From Takakia lepidozioides (taxonomy: Eukaryota > Streptophyta > Takakiopsida > Takakiales > Takakiaceae), in assembly GCA_030704615.1 (NCBI GenBank), contig CM060731.1, forward strand, positions 44,268,001 to 44,332,000: a DNA stretch of 64,000 bases. The letters run 5' to 3'. Both the position numbers and the translations under genes were made by a program. Numbering within the stretch: position 1 is the stretch's first letter; each line of letters starts with the position of its first letter. Below, piece by piece: positions 45,701 through 58,369 of the stretch. The notes beneath the pieces were generated by a model, which worked only from the letters and a program-made list of their open reading frames with translations, made no database searches and was not told the origin of the DNA.

Positions 45701-48700
45701 CAGGCAGTCTAATTGTGTGAACAGAACCACAAGCATCACAACTTTGCACTCACATAACACATAACACATATCATGGCAGTGATGTTCTGATCTAGTAGTT
45801 GCCTTAGGTGGATCCCTTAGTTGCCAGTGTGAGAAAGTGGTATTGTATATGCTGGTATAGTGCTATGATGTGTCAGAATGAACAAAGCAAAATCTTCGCT
45901 TTGTTGAAATTTACTGGTGTGATGGTTGTTCAGGTCGGAGTAGCATTTCTGTTGGCACTCGAGCATGCAAATGGACTTAACATCTCCCAAGAGGAAAATG
46001 TCGAGCTTGACAGGTCTAAAATTTTACCAAAGTCACTCAGTACCGAGAGATGACTGTTAGGTGGCCTTGAGAAAATGGCTCATTCTCTGCCAGTCAACTG
46101 TGACCCTCTCTATTAGCCTTGGATCACATCATCACATGTGTTATGGGTTACCAACATGCTCAAAATTCAAACATAACAGTAAGTTAGATTTTAACCCCTC
46201 CCCTCCTGTCCTTATCCTTCCATCAAATCGAGAATGTACTCCGGAACAAACTCCATCTGCAAAGAGCCAACCTCATATCACCCAGCTTAAGGAGTTTCTG
46301 ATCGCCTAGTGTTCTAATGGTATTTGCCACAGGCTGATTGAGAATGGGTACTTGGGTCTCCAAAACGGGGTGCTAGACCAGTCAGCAATCTTGCTATCCA
46401 AACGCCACTGCCTCACAGCCATTCATTGCAAGGTAATCATTGTTTCCTTGTGCTTTCTGGCCTTTCTTCCCACCCGCAACTTTTAGGTTTCTGGGGTAGT
46501 GGGCAGTCCTGTTTCATTGATTGAGAACAGCAATACAAACTGAAACTAGGAACAGAGTCTCAGTCCTTACAAAAGCACCTGAAGTTGTAGATCACATCCT
46601 TTATGACTAACACTCCCTATTTTCTTTTACAGCATTCCCTTTGATCATCCACCAAAACTTTCGCGCATTTGTCTCCTGTGCAATTATATTATGTGGAATA
46701 ATTTCAGGGCCCAAGCAACTCCCTAGGAGCTTGTGTTTTGAACTGAAATTGCATACACTAAGGGGCACACACTCATGTAGAAAGGTGAGGTAACCAGGAG
46801 GAGGAAAGGGAGAGAAAAGAATAAATTGAAGACGTCCACAGGAGGCCCAGCTACCCTGTGGCACACTAGAACTAGAGGAGCAGAGAGGAGACTTGGGATC
46901 TATACATTTTTTCCATATCTGTGAGTGACTGTTTCAGACTAGCTTGCTGCAAAATGAGGGTGCTACCATTAGAATAGACCTTGCTTGCTCAAGGTTTTCT
47001 CTTCATTTTTTTTTACTCTGCGGTAAGCATAGCGTACACCGGGCTTTGGTGGATAACAGAGCCGAAAGTATGAGTTAGTATACCCTCCTTGGTATGGAAG
47101 GACCCAAGGCAAGCATTACAAGATACTCTTGGCTTTCTCCGGTCTGAAGCATGCATTGTCAAGCAAACCAGGGTACAACTTGAGAGTTGCCGAGTGCCAA
47201 GAAGCTGCAAAGATTTTGCTCAGGTGGGCCGTCCAAGGAACAGGTGTAGCCATTATCAGGAAAGACTTCACTGATGGTGAAGAATGTAGTCATAAGTTTG
47301 CCGTAGCCTTGTGGCCATAGACCCCACACCCAGGTTGGATGGAAAACTGACAGTAGATTTGGTTGGCATGGAAATTTCATGGTAACAAGTGGTCAGTATA
47401 TCTCTTCTTGACCTGATTGGTGTGTGAGAAGTATCACAACTGTAGGCAATGATTGTTTGTCCCCTCAGGTGTGCGCCTTTTGAGTGGGGCTAGTTGACTG
47501 ATGTTAATACTGTGGCAGGGCTGCTGGCAGGGACTCAAGTCAAGCTTTGCTATGCAATGGTAAGGATATCCCTCCTACTACAAGGAGCTGTAAGTAGGTG
47601 ACTTAAGCACGCCTGCCAGTAAAAGGGGTGAGTTGTAGTGAGTGGCCATGTGGTTCGCAGACATTCATCTGGGCTTGCTACAGGTCTTTCAGACCAACCT
47701 GGGGCCCTGCAAACCATCGGTAAAGATGTAAAACAGGTTGTCTGCTTCTGAAGGAGTGTGGTTGGTTTCTGTACAGTAACTTTGGAGGAGTACACACGTC
47801 ATAAGGTGACTACTGGCGACTATGCTCTTGGCCAGAGCTTCTAGCCCTGAATCTACCTCATTGAACTCCTTCACAGTGGTGATTATCCTGTACACAGGAA
47901 GAATTTCATAAATGTTATTACATGGATGTTCATTTAAGCCATATGTGGTGAAAAACTACCCTGTCTTTGGTAGGTCATTTATGGGCCAGGTGATGTGGCA
48001 GTTGGATAGACCTTTCTTTTTTCTACCGAAAGTTCTGAGGAGTTTACCATCCCTCCTGCAATACAAGTGTCATTTAAAGCCATTGTGGTTCCTTTCAGGT
48101 GTGACCCAGAGCTGCCTGTCCTAGATCAGCCCCAGTTTCAAGCTGTATAATTGTCAGCTTATATCCCTTTTTGGTCGTTCTAAATCAATCACAGGGTTTT
48201 CACTTTTGTGCTACTTATCACAGGGTCTGTTCCAGGTACTAGCTTATGTTAACCTGCCTGATGAATGAGAAACAGGGATTGCTGGAGGGAGCTGTTGCCA
48301 AGAGAGCCAAGCATTTCTTCAGGGAAAATACTCGAGTTTTTGCAGGTGCAGTAGGAGGCCCCACATGTATCTGTATAGTAACTTTGAGGATTTGAGCTTT
48401 TGAGGTGTCAAAGGTAATCTGATGTTGTTTTCAAGCCTATTCCATGAGGGCAACGAAATGGGATGGTTGGTGTCTGATTATTGGGCTATGCTGCAGGGAT
48501 TGAGGCCTGGTCTGCTGGGAATCTGGAGGATTTTGGTAGGCTGATGTCAGAATCGGGTTGGAGCTCTATTCATGACTATGAGTGCGGTATGGTAGTCCAT
48601 CTTTTGCATCAAAAATTCGTAGTATCTGCAGATATGAACTTTATTTTTAGAGGGAAAGCCCAAGCCCTGTATGTAACATCATGATTCACGTTAAATAGGT

Positions 48701-49229
48701 ACCCTTTATTTTCCTCCCTTTCCCAATCACTCCCACTTTTCTCCCCCCACAATCCATGACCTTCCATCCAAGAGCTCAGCTCCATTAGCATATTCAACTA
48801 ATGCATCTCTTTGCTATGCAACAGCCATCTTCAGCCAAAATCCTCTGCTCTTCATATAAACATTTTTTAGAACATAGGTAAGTTTCACCATAACCTGTCA
48901 CTTGCCAGGAGCTGCTCTGTTGGGGATGGATATGATGAATCCCTGGAGTATCTAAGGATGGTTCCAAATTTCCTATTGTTACAGGATGTGAGCCCTTGGT
49001 TCAGCTTCGAGAGATTCTTTTGAGAGCACCAGGTGTCTATGGGGCGAGATTCAGTGGAGCAGGATTCCGTGGATGTTGTGTGGCATTGGTGGCTTCAGAG
49101 CTTGCAGATGAAGCCTCCATATATGTTCAGACCTTGTATCAGCAGGCCCAGCCTGCTCTTGCCAAGCAACTGGACTGTGCCACAGCTGTCTTTGTCTGTG
49201 ATTCTGCAGACAAGGCTCACATTCTATAA
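42740..49229 (+). CDS. GALAK: Galacturonokinase (GHMP kinase)
   Basis: Fourteen exons: 42740-42781, 44099-44212, 44384-44455, 44651-44694, 45191-45332, 45540-45605, 45934-46013, 46333-46432, 47060-47223, 47519-47559, 47777-47805, 48276-48345, 48497-48586 and 48985-49229. They join in phase to 432 residues, close to the 424 of Arabidopsis GALAK. The enzyme phosphorylates D-galacturonic acid at C1, feeding UDP-galacturonate made by the salvage path for pectin. GHMP signatures: RICPLGAHIDHQGG (about 41-54), GVSSSAAVG (about 154-162, the phosphate-binding loop) and ARFSGAGFRGCC (372-383). Also clear are AWGNYARGAVLALQ, NGYLGLQNGVLDQSAILLS and GYNLRVAECQEAAKILL. The ATG at 42740 starts a short first exon (TSWPSPAL) that matches the family N-terminus. 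It seems intact; introns 1 and 4 contain LINE insertions. Confidence 0.95.
43034..43515 (+). mobile_element. LINE 3' end in galacturonokinase intron 1
   Basis: Plus-strand copy with an open frame 43034-43498 encoding LRALGRFRVGSHRLRIESGR, DRQCPACARN, YEIRGRFNC and SLTEVIHYEDQKCLAAYLHE, the C-terminal part of a LINE reverse transcriptase protein with its Cys/His-rich segment. A 3' sequence TTTCCGCGGACTTTATGAAG and the tail TACATTTCATTTC follow. It is the most readable copy of the family here. Confidence 0.85.
44863..44915 (-). mobile_element. LINE tail in galacturonokinase intron 4
   Basis: A very short 5'-truncated copy: GAAATGAAATGAAATGGTGC then TTTATAACGTCCGCGGAAA. Minus-strand orientation. 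Confidence 0.8.
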
Positions 49230-49965
49230 CTATCTCTGGCTGAATCACAATTTTGACAACTCGCAGGCTATGCTCTTTGTACAGGGAAGTTAAAAGTCCT
49301 CTTTTCCACGCAGGACTATTTCCCGCTTTTGACAACAGCACAACTCCAATTTTTCATTGAAGACTACTATTCCAGATATGATCAAACCATGTGAGGTGAT
49401 CATTTGGACATAGTGACCTAACACACGACGACCAAGATTTGGCACAAGTTTCTAATGACAGGACCTACAAGAAGAGTATGAGAAGCATCCGATTATGGAA
49501 TTGGGCACTGTTTTTGTACCACTCTTGCAGCATCAGATTTTTCATTGATCCCCCTTGACAATTTTGTTATACAACTTCTGGGTTTTCTGAAGAGATACGA
49601 TGGTGAGCACACTTTTGAGGCCCACTGTGAGCAGCAGTGGTCATCAAGGGGTACTTGGATGGGCAAGAGACTCTTATCGGAGTCTTGTTCCAGTCCGGTA
49701 AGACTAGGGCAGGTAGTGCAATTTACTTCCTTGTGATATTCGACCATTATTGTTAAACCCTTGAAAATCATTGCAAAGATTATGCCTGAATTGTGGGCTG
49801 TCGCTCCCAGCTTTCCTTACTAAGTAAGGAACAGAGCCCGCTAGAATTGTATTGGAAACATTTGTATTATACTTACATAGGGAGAGGGAAATATGATGGA
49901 CTACAGTAGATGAGTTGGTTTTGATTTCAAATGGTTTACCAATGCTAGAAACCTACAGTCCCTAG
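49230..49965. other. No gene recognised between convergent genes
   Basis: Shared 3' flank of the galacturonokinase (plus) and the Rieske oxygenase (minus) genes. No known domain or repeat. Confidence 0.45.
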
Positions 49966-52900
49966 TCACTTTATCTTTCCGTGAACATAATCTTTGAAGA
50001 TGAAGTGTTTTTCTGCGTGTTTCAATGCATACGCCAACAAGGCACTGATTGTTGCTCCGGCGGCTATAAGCAACCGAAGAGGTAGGGCCAACGACAATCC
50101 AGAGCACACCGCTAAGGCCATGGCCAGGACCAGGGCATGGCCGATAAATACTTTCTGCCAGAAACGGAATGACTCTAGTGCTTTTCTACAGGAGGCACAC
50201 TTGGTTGTGTGCGTGTCGAACCGATCCAAAATCTACATCAATCACAACGAGTCTGAATTAGTATGTGTTCTTAAATCACCAGCGAGAGGGAATATGCACA
50301 GGGCACCAAGAGGAAGGACCTATGTATACATGCAAACTGGTCATAGATTGGCATGACATAGTAGTGCTGAAGAGTTAAACGAATATCTCAAAAGTCAAGA
50401 TGAATTCCAAATTAGCACCTCACGTCTGGTCATGGTGACGATTTGACGAGGCTTGCTGTTAGGCGCCCATTCAACTTTGCCACCACCATAGCGGTGAAAC
50501 CAATTGCGGAATGCAAGCACAAAACGATCTGAGGAAGTGGGTGTGAATGTGACTTTGTTGTATACTTGTTCCTTCGCAGTTTCAACTCCCTTTTTCAGAA
50601 GTGCCCTTTCTTGGCCCGCAAGTAATGCCATATCCCCATCCAAAATATCATTTTGATTGCAATGCTCCATCCACCGTGGAAAAACCTGCAAGATTCCATA
50701 GCAGTTTCTTCTTTCACAATGAAATTTTTTGGTGGGCCACCAAAGTTTAGCTCCATATCATAACTAGGCATCATCAAATATCATGTGCAAGCTCGGTAAC
50801 ATTCTGACACAACAAGGAGCTTGCTCAAGGATATTGAACACGGTGCACCTTACTCCAAATGCCACCTATAAGTGGTTGGTTGGATGGAAGGCGTGTGCGG
50901 TATATAATCGAAATTATACGAACTAGCCCGGGAGCCACAGGAACTTCGAATAAACAATGGCGTTGTTGAACCCTCACTCCCCCAACAATTGGTATATTCA
51001 TGACAAATTCAGCCCTGAAAGATTCACATTCCCATTGTCAAAAAATATTCTTCGTTAATCTACGTAATGTCACATTTCAACCCATCCAGAGGAATGGAGA
51101 CTATCAAGCAACCAACCACGTGATCAACCCAACTTAACCTCATTGATGGGCATTTGAAGAGAAGAAGAAAACGAAGGGTTGGCTCTCACTTAACCATAAC
51201 GAAGCAAGGCGCACGAAATTCAAGCTCGAACCATGGCTCATCGGTGCCAGAAAAACCCCAGGGCGCAACTGGCGACACTAACTTGAGAGGCAAAGGTGAT
51301 GCGTCTTCCCTCCTTCCTGCAACCTGATCCCCATGCACCATGAAGTGGTTTCCTTCACAAGCAAGGCTTTCACTATCATGGCCATGTAATATGGTCGCAT
51401 ACGACGTAGTTGCGATTGATCTCCATCATTGTAGCATTAATTAATACCATTGATTGTAGGGTTAATCCTTGAAGGACCTAATGGACCTACCACTGACCCG
51501 GTTTCACTGATTTTTTTATAATTACTGGAAGTTTGAGACCCAGTAAATTGAACTGTATACAATAAACTTGGCAAAGACATGCGACAATTGAGTTCAAAAT
51601 GTCGAGTGGTTTTTCTTCGGAAATTCGTAGAAGTACTTCACTATTTGCATGCTTTTTAATGTTAGATGAAATATGACTGTAAGAGCTTTCAAAGAAACAT
51701 ATTTAGGGGTCAACCAGCCCACTCTCGACAGGGGACAGTAGCTGAAAGGTGAAGTAGCTCTCAGTTACGCTTGCCTTGACTATAAGAGTATTCTCTCTCT
51801 AGGGGTCATTCAGACCTACCTAGGGTTAATTACAGGCACCTAAAAGTGTGATCAACCTGAAACAAATCACTTGGTGCTTAGGGCTTAATCTAGTGCCACA
51901 ATGGCCTAGATCTTCCTGGTTTGGGAGAGGCTTGAACAATTGCTCATAAATCCTTCACCACTCGAGCTATTTGGGATCAAGCATACGGTAGTAATATGAC
52001 AATGTTCGGCAAAAACTTTTGGCAGGTTGGAATGACATTGACGATCATGTGACATGCACATGCTCCTAGTACGAGTGTAGATAGCCTTTAAGATCTATAC
52101 ATATCTTGTTAGTCGGTACCTACATAATCTCATTAGTATGTGCAACAATTACAGTGCGAGTGTGACAATGTACATGGGCCTTGTGAGAGCAGAGAGACCT
52201 TATGATGTGCGAAGTAGGGGTGGGCGGGGTCTACTACATTCTCCATGCTCACACTATAATCATAGAATGCATCTCGCATACAAGTAAGAGGAAAATTGTG
52301 TGGGTCCTCAAACGCTGAAGGCAACCTGCACCCCAGTCCGTCACAATTTTGGAATTATAATTTTGTATATAACAATGATAATAAACTCTAGAGCTACATA
52401 CATTTCATTGCAGGCATTTTGCATATCACCAACTCTATTCATGATCAATCTCTCAAACTATGGTTAACGCTTTGCAAAGATTATCGAAAACAAGCAATGT
52501 CATCTGAGGTTTGCATCCAAATCATTTGGCATTCAGTTCTACGCAACCTGATCCATCAGTTGAGAGGGAGGGGACTTGCGTCACAAAAATGCTCATCTTG
52601 GCAGTTCAAGGATGAGGAAGTGAAATCGTCTAGTTCATGTACATATATATGTCACTAGAAATGAAGTATACATTTGGAAACTGTAAGCAAGTAGATCAGC
52701 TTTTGTCGTTGAAGCTGTAGATTGGATTTCTGCCTTGATAAGTGCCCAACATACATGTGCAATTACATGGGAGAAATGAACAGAGTAAGATTGGCTTCAA
52801 ATATAATGTAATGAATTTTGCATTGGAAGAGGTCAAAATGTGTACTTTTGGGGCTCGGTAGTAGATGCCATCTCCCACCCATGCTCATCAGGCCACACAA

Positions 52901-54279
52901 ACAGTAGGCCCTGAGAAACTTGTGTAGGGAAGGACACAGCACAAGCACGTGGAGAAAACTGTGCGTGGGTCTCCGGTCCCTTGGATGCTGCTTGCGGAAT
53001 ACCGCCACAATTGCCATCGCCGTTGAACGCCCATCCGTGGTATGAACACTGCAGTTGCCCTGTCTCATTCACCCTTCCTTCCTGTCCATTCCAAAAAACG
53101 TAGTCAGTAAGCTAATGAATACCTTGAGCATTGTCCCCATTCCTATTGTCATTTCAAGCCATCTTTGATGTGGCATCTTTGATGTAGTTTCTAAGGCCTA
53201 GGTCATAGTCATCCACAAGGATTGCAGATTGATTAACTAGTGCTAGCTCTAAAGCACATGAAGTGAGGAAGACTTAATCAATAGAACTTGTATATATGTA
53301 TGGCTCCCGGTTGATTTTGTGAGCTTGCAGACTTCAGATAAGCTAGATTTTAAAATGTTAAGTGATTGGATGCTCGAGGTAATGTAGATAGATTATACGA
53401 AAATAGATCTAATCCTGCATTCAATCGGAAGCATGCAATAGAAGAACACACCATCATGTACCAATCTTTTATGTTCAAGTAACCAAAACATTTAAGAAGG
53501 GGAGGAGTAGTATACGTGCAAAAGAATATAGAAAAGTACTTGCAAGCAACGCAATAACTATAAATGATTTAATCACGCGTAACTTACAGACAAGGGAGCA
53601 AGTCTATGCGGACACTCATCAAGAAATGCTCTCCATGTTTTGTCTACATCTCGCCATAGCACGAGCTCCCGACCCAACAGCTGCACAAACTAGGATCCAA
53701 GTCCTCCACAGGCGACACTGGATACCAATAGTTTTTCCACACAAATGGCTCCACACTTGGTTGTGTCTCCTCCCCCCTTTCCAAAGGCATGTTGTAATCT
53801 GTACCCCCAATGGATTTGTCTTTCTCTACAAACACAGTGGGACTTGGGGTAGGAAATGGATCATGAGCAATAGTAGCCAGAATGGTGCCATCATTTCGAT
53901 GGACTCCATCCATCGTTGAGTTTGCCTTCGAAGCTTGCAAATACTCCTCATGTCCATGACCCTTTACATGGGCAGTTGACGTAGATTTCAAGGAGCGGAT
54001 CCTCCTAGACTCTCCAATTCTGAAATTGTGGTCCACGAATCTATAGGCTTGAAGAGAAGTAGCCATGAGAGTTCCACTTGACTTCCTCCCTTGTCGCTCA
54101 CCAACTTTAACCGCAAACTTGAAGCTCACTGTCGCAACAAGGGTCTCACAGCGAGAGCCACATGTTTGCATGGCATAATCACTAAGTTGCATTGGCATTG
54201 TGGATTGAGATGTTACTGACATTGCAGAGGATAAGCTTAGAGCATTGAGAAGTCGAACAACTGATGCTGTAGTTGCCAT
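49966..54279 (-). CDS. PAO/TIC55-type Rieske oxygenase with an exon-1 frameshift
   Basis: Seven minus-strand exons: 54279-53588, 53081-52846, 52325-52199, 51323-51190, 51014-50849, 50685-50419 and 50232-49966. All junctions fit in phase. A long Ser/Thr-rich N-terminus suggests a plastid transit peptide. NYWYPVSPVEDLDP is followed by the Rieske ligands ECPHR (exon 1) and CSYHGW (exon 2), then IPQAASKGPE and SQGLLFVWPDEHGWE. ENVVDPAHPYFAHHKV supplies the mononuclear iron Asp and His ligands. RFVLAFRNW, CASC and a hydrophobic C-terminal hairpin match pheophorbide a oxygenase, PTC52 and TIC55. Such enzymes act on chlorophyll breakdown products at chloroplast membranes; I cannot tell which member this is. 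Exon 1 is 692 bases and breaks frame between DPSL and QLLGRELVLW (about 53672-53690). It is either a recent lesion or a sequence error. Confidence 0.85.
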
Positions 54280-54738
54280 TGCAATGCTTACTCGTTATCG
54301 ATCACTCGTACTAGTATTAACATAAACATAAAATTACGTCTGTTGTCTTTTTCAGAAACAGAGTGATGCTCTTTCACCAAAAAAAACAGAACCATACAGG
54401 TGTTCTCTCAAAGAATGTAAGCAAGTTGCTACTCCCTCTCAAACTGAAGAGTGACTAATACAGTTTTGGGTTATGTACTCTTACAAATAGAGCTTGGCAC
54501 CCTTTGAAAGGTCAGTCGAAGTCCTATCTTCCTATTAGCTGAAGTCATCTTTGGACTAAAAAGGGAGCTCGTGCCCCTAGAAAATATGGTTTTACGCTAT
54601 TGACTGTCCAGACAAGATAAGATTGGTTTGACCCGCAACCACTTGTATACAGTATGACTAGTGCTTGGCCCCTATTGACTTATGAGTCATGGTACTGCCA
54701 TATGGCACACTCTATTTTTCTATGAGCATTTGTACTAG
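54280..54738. other. 5' flank of the Rieske oxygenase gene
   Basis: No other gene. It should include the promoter of the minus-strand oxygenase gene; no element can be singled out. Confidence 0.4.
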
Positions 54739-55790
54739 GGAACGGGCCGCGTTGGCCGATTCTGCCCTGTAAGCGGCCTTTGGGCGAGCCCTATGGCCGC
54801 GCACAGGGCAGAATCGGCCAACGCGGCCCGTTCACTGGCGTTAAAAGCAGGTGTGGCGGATTCTCGCCGCTACGTGGCGCAATATGATTGAGGTTCGATT
54901 ATCCCATATCGATTGCCCAGATTCAGAGCCCTGGAGAAGATATAAAGGGGGCGAGGCTCAAAGGAAGGAGGGAGGGTTGATGGCTGATGACATTGGGCTC
55001 AGTGGTAGGTTAGCCATCCTCTGTGTGTAATGGGCCATCCCTGCTGACTGCCCTTGGTTGCCGATGCGGCCTGAGAATTAGGGCAATGGGGTGTGTTTGG
55101 CCGATTTTGCCCTCTAAGCGGTCTAAGCGGCCTTCCGTTAGGGCGAGCCCTATGGCCGCACATAGGGCAAGGTCGGCCAATCGCGGCCCGTTCACTGGCA
55201 TTAAAAGCAGGTGTGGTGGATTCTCGCCGCTATGTGGCGCAATATGATTGAGGTTTGATTATCCCATATCGATTGCCCAGATTCAGAGGAAGGAGGGAGG
55301 GTTGATGGCTGATGACATTGGGCTCGGTGGTAGGATTGCCATCCTCTGTGTGTAATCGGCCATCCCTGCCGACTGCCCTTGGTTGCCGATGCGGCCTGAG
55401 AATTAGGCCGAAAAAGTGGAAGAATCTGCCACACCTGCTTCTAACGTACTAGAGAATGGGTTGTGTTTGGCCGATTTTGCCCTCTAAGCGGCCTTCCGTC
55501 AGGGCGAGCCCTATGGCCGCACATAGGGCAATCGCGGCCCGTTCACTAGCATTAAAAGCAGGTCTGGCGGATTCTCGCCGCTATGTGGTGCAATATGATT
55601 GAGGTTTGATTATCCCATATCGATTGCCCAGATTCAGAGCCCCGGAGAGGATATAAACGGGGCAAGCCTCAGGGGAAGGCGGGCGGGTTGATGGCCGATA
55701 GACATGGGCCTCGGGTCTGTTGTCCTCTATGCGCAATCGGCCATCCCTGCCGATTCTGCCCTAAGTGGCCGATTAGGGAACAAGAGATAG
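54739..55790. repeat. Three tandem units of about 350 bp with a GC-rich hairpin
   Basis: Units begin near 54739, 55086 and 55452 and share TTGGCCGATTYTGCCCT, GGGCGAGCCCTATGGCCGC, TTAAAAGCAGGTNTGG, CGATTGCCCAGATTCAGAG and a TATAAA-containing phrase (complete in units 1 and 3). In unit 1, 54741-54770 is the perfect reverse complement of 54803-54832 (30 bp). Unit 2 lacks part of the TATAAA segment. An inverted scrap of the AGGTGTGGCGGATTCT phrase appears near 56300. Confidence 0.9.
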
Positions 55791-57345
55791 TCGCCCTAAT
55801 GATTGTCATAAAGTAACAATCAGGAAAGGTCTGCAGCTCATCAATCCATTCCAAAGTGATCTTGGTGGGGTTCTGCACAAAGGCTGGAAAATCAACATGG
55901 TAATCAACGGATAGTGTATGCACAAACCAGTAAGCATACTGGACAATGAGAGAGGGAAGATACTTTTGTCAGGTCAAGACAAGGACAAGACCCCTAGGGT
56001 TGTTGTCAGGAAGAATAAGAATAATGAGACATATCAGCCACTTTTCAATGGCACCATCCATCAATCACCAAGCTGGAAAATCCAGAATTACCTCCATGCC
56101 CAATAATGTGTTCATGCCAATAATCTTCATAACCCAGAGAGTAAGTAAAAATACTGATTGACCACCAGTCATAATCAGGATATACATTCAGAGGTCTGGG
56201 TGGGATGGTGGGCACTTTGCCACACTTTGCCCTTAATGTGTTGCACGTCAGTTGGTCACACATTTTTTACAACGAAGGCTTGAAAATCAGGCCGAAAAAG
56301 TGGCAGAATCCGCCACACCTACTTTTAATGAAATCAAAATACATCAGTATATCCAATTGCCCTCCAAAGGATCGCCCCTGGAGGTAATAATCATGGGTGG
56401 TTTCACAGAGCCCTTTCCATTCACTCTGATGTTGTATTTACCATTGCAATGCTTACTTGTTGTCAATCAGTACTATTAACCCCAAAAGGACGACGCGACC
56501 CGCGTCGGATTACTTGCCACGCTCCCATTCCCATGGATGATAGTGGATGGAAGTGAACCTTGAAAATGAATTGTAGATGTCAGATAGGAGCACTCGTGGG
56601 AATTTACAGCGCCAAAAAATCATAAAAGTTGTGCTCCCTAGAATTTTGCAAAGTGCCAAGGTTAGAGCACCATTGACCTGCCTGCGTGGCAGTCAAATGG
56701 GCAATGTTCAAGATAACATCTAGGGCTGAAAATTTATCATAATGCCAAAAACTTTGGACAAGGCACCATGAAATGTTACTGTGCACTTACTTACCAGAGG
56801 AATTGGAAAAAAAATGTCACCTCATGGGTGTATTTGGGATAGAAGCCAAAACAAGATAATTTGCCCCCCAAGATTTCACATACAAAGCAGCCCCCCAATA
56901 TTTTTGGCATTTTGGTCTGAGATTCTGGGAGATAACCTGTTGGTTGCCCCTTATCCGGATTCTGGAGCCATTTCTTCAAGAAAAAATGTAAAATCACCAA
57001 ACTTGCATGGTCAATTTTTCCTCTCTTTTTTTGTTCATGGTTTCAACTTGGCCAATTTTCTTTTGTTATAATCTACTAAATGGAACGGTCAAAAATGCTA
57101 CAATTTTTTGAGGACCTTCATGTAGTAGGTAGGGATGAAATGGAACGGTCCATCCAGCTGGATGTAAGGGGGTAGGAAGTTACAGCTCAGCAATGGAGGG
57201 TATTGCCCACTTTTTGGGAAAACTCCCAAAAGTTAGCTAGTCCTTTAGGGGTTAACACAAACACAAAATTAGTTTATCAGAAATAGAGTGATGCTCTCTC
57301 ACAAAAAAATAGAACACCACGGGATTGCAGCAGTGTTGTGCGGGT
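55791..57345. other. No gene recognised
   Basis: Short frames on both strands have no recognisable domain. A scrap of the upstream tandem repeat lies inverted at about 56292-56332. Confidence 0.45.
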
Positions 57346-57530
57346 ATATTGTTTTAGCCATACCCTCCGGGTCCGGGCAAGAAGAAATACTATATTTCCA
57401 AATTATATTTACCCTCCGGGTATGGGTATATTACTGCTGGTAGAATCTGAAGGGTATAAATAAATAATAAAACTCCTCATTTATACCCTGAGGTATAAAT
57501 AAATGTCGGGTATAGTTAAATAGGTATATT
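57346..57530. repeat. GGGTATA / TACCC repeat cluster
   Basis: About ten GGGTATA, TACCC or GGTATAAATAA words in both orientations, including the palindrome TACCCTCCGGGTA. It looks like a degenerate simple repeat. A pyrimidine-rich run (TTTTTTCCTTTTTTTC) follows at about 57568-57610. Confidence 0.6.
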
Positions 57531-57610
57531 TCTATTGTTTATCTAGTTTATAATATATATACTCCACCTTTTTTCCTTTTTTTCTTTTTTTTGTTTTTTT
57601 GTTTTTCCGT

Positions 57611-58028
57611 TCGTGATATGATAGCCAGGCCATACAGGGTGTGGGCTCCGTTGGGTGGTGCGTCTGGGAAATGATTTGAGTTGAACCAGCCAGTGGCCCC
57701 TCATTGGCCGGGTTTAAACACATGCCATAATATGAGCGGCCAAAATCGTTTTGTATTTGTATTTGTATTTGTTGGCATTGGGACTTCATCTGGTTGCATG
57801 TGCCAAGTGAGGTGACGAATCTCACTTGGGATGCGAAAAGGCTCATCTCCACGTGAGGCTCAGGAAGACTCGTCTTCTTCTAGTTGAGTGTAGAATAAAA
57901 CTAAGATCAATCCTAAAAGAAAAGATCAATGAGTTCTAAGGTTCGTTCGCTGGGGAAAGCACTATACGACTAATTCATAATGATGCCAGACTATTCTATC
58001 TCTCTCTACTCCTTCTTTGAAACAATTT
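57611..58028. other. No gene recognised
   Basis: No coding frame with a known domain. A short TTTGTATTTGTATTTGTATT run lies near 57749-57770. Confidence 0.4.
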
Positions 58029-58331
58029 CTACCAACAGTCATCTTCATCTAACACGATCATCATTCTTCCAGATTCATGAATATTCCCTCCATCTTCTAT
58101 TAACTCTGCTCCATCAGCTAAAATCAAATACCATTGCTCCACTATATTCTTCCTCCAATAATCTCTCTGATACAAAGTCAACAGCTCTCGATACCATTCT
58201 TTACTGACTAACCATAGATTGATTATCTCCTTGTCGCTACATTGTAACATTTTAAGGATATCTAGAGACAAACTATGAGGCAGTCCAATAATCAATTCTA
58301 CATGATATACTAGTTGTTCTCCTTTACACAT
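58029..58331 (-). pseudogene. Short F-box protein fragment, copy 2
   Basis: Minus-strand frame from ATG at 58331, 100 residues. It contains an F-box: LIIGLPHSLSLDILKMLQ, CSDKE and NLWLVSKEWYRELLTLY. It ends soon after the F-box with no substrate-binding domain, so it is a fragment or a very short gene. It is a tandem relative of the copy just upstream. Confidence 0.55.
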
Positions 58332-58369
58332 CGTCAGTGCTCATTCTTCACCACCAATTCTGTTTCTCA

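Noticed and set aside
51190-52199. Further frameshifts in the Rieske oxygenase around exons 3-5
   Set aside because: Choosing the acceptor ATCAG at 51324 and the donor GTGAGA at 51189 restores phase and the conserved sequence without any lesion.
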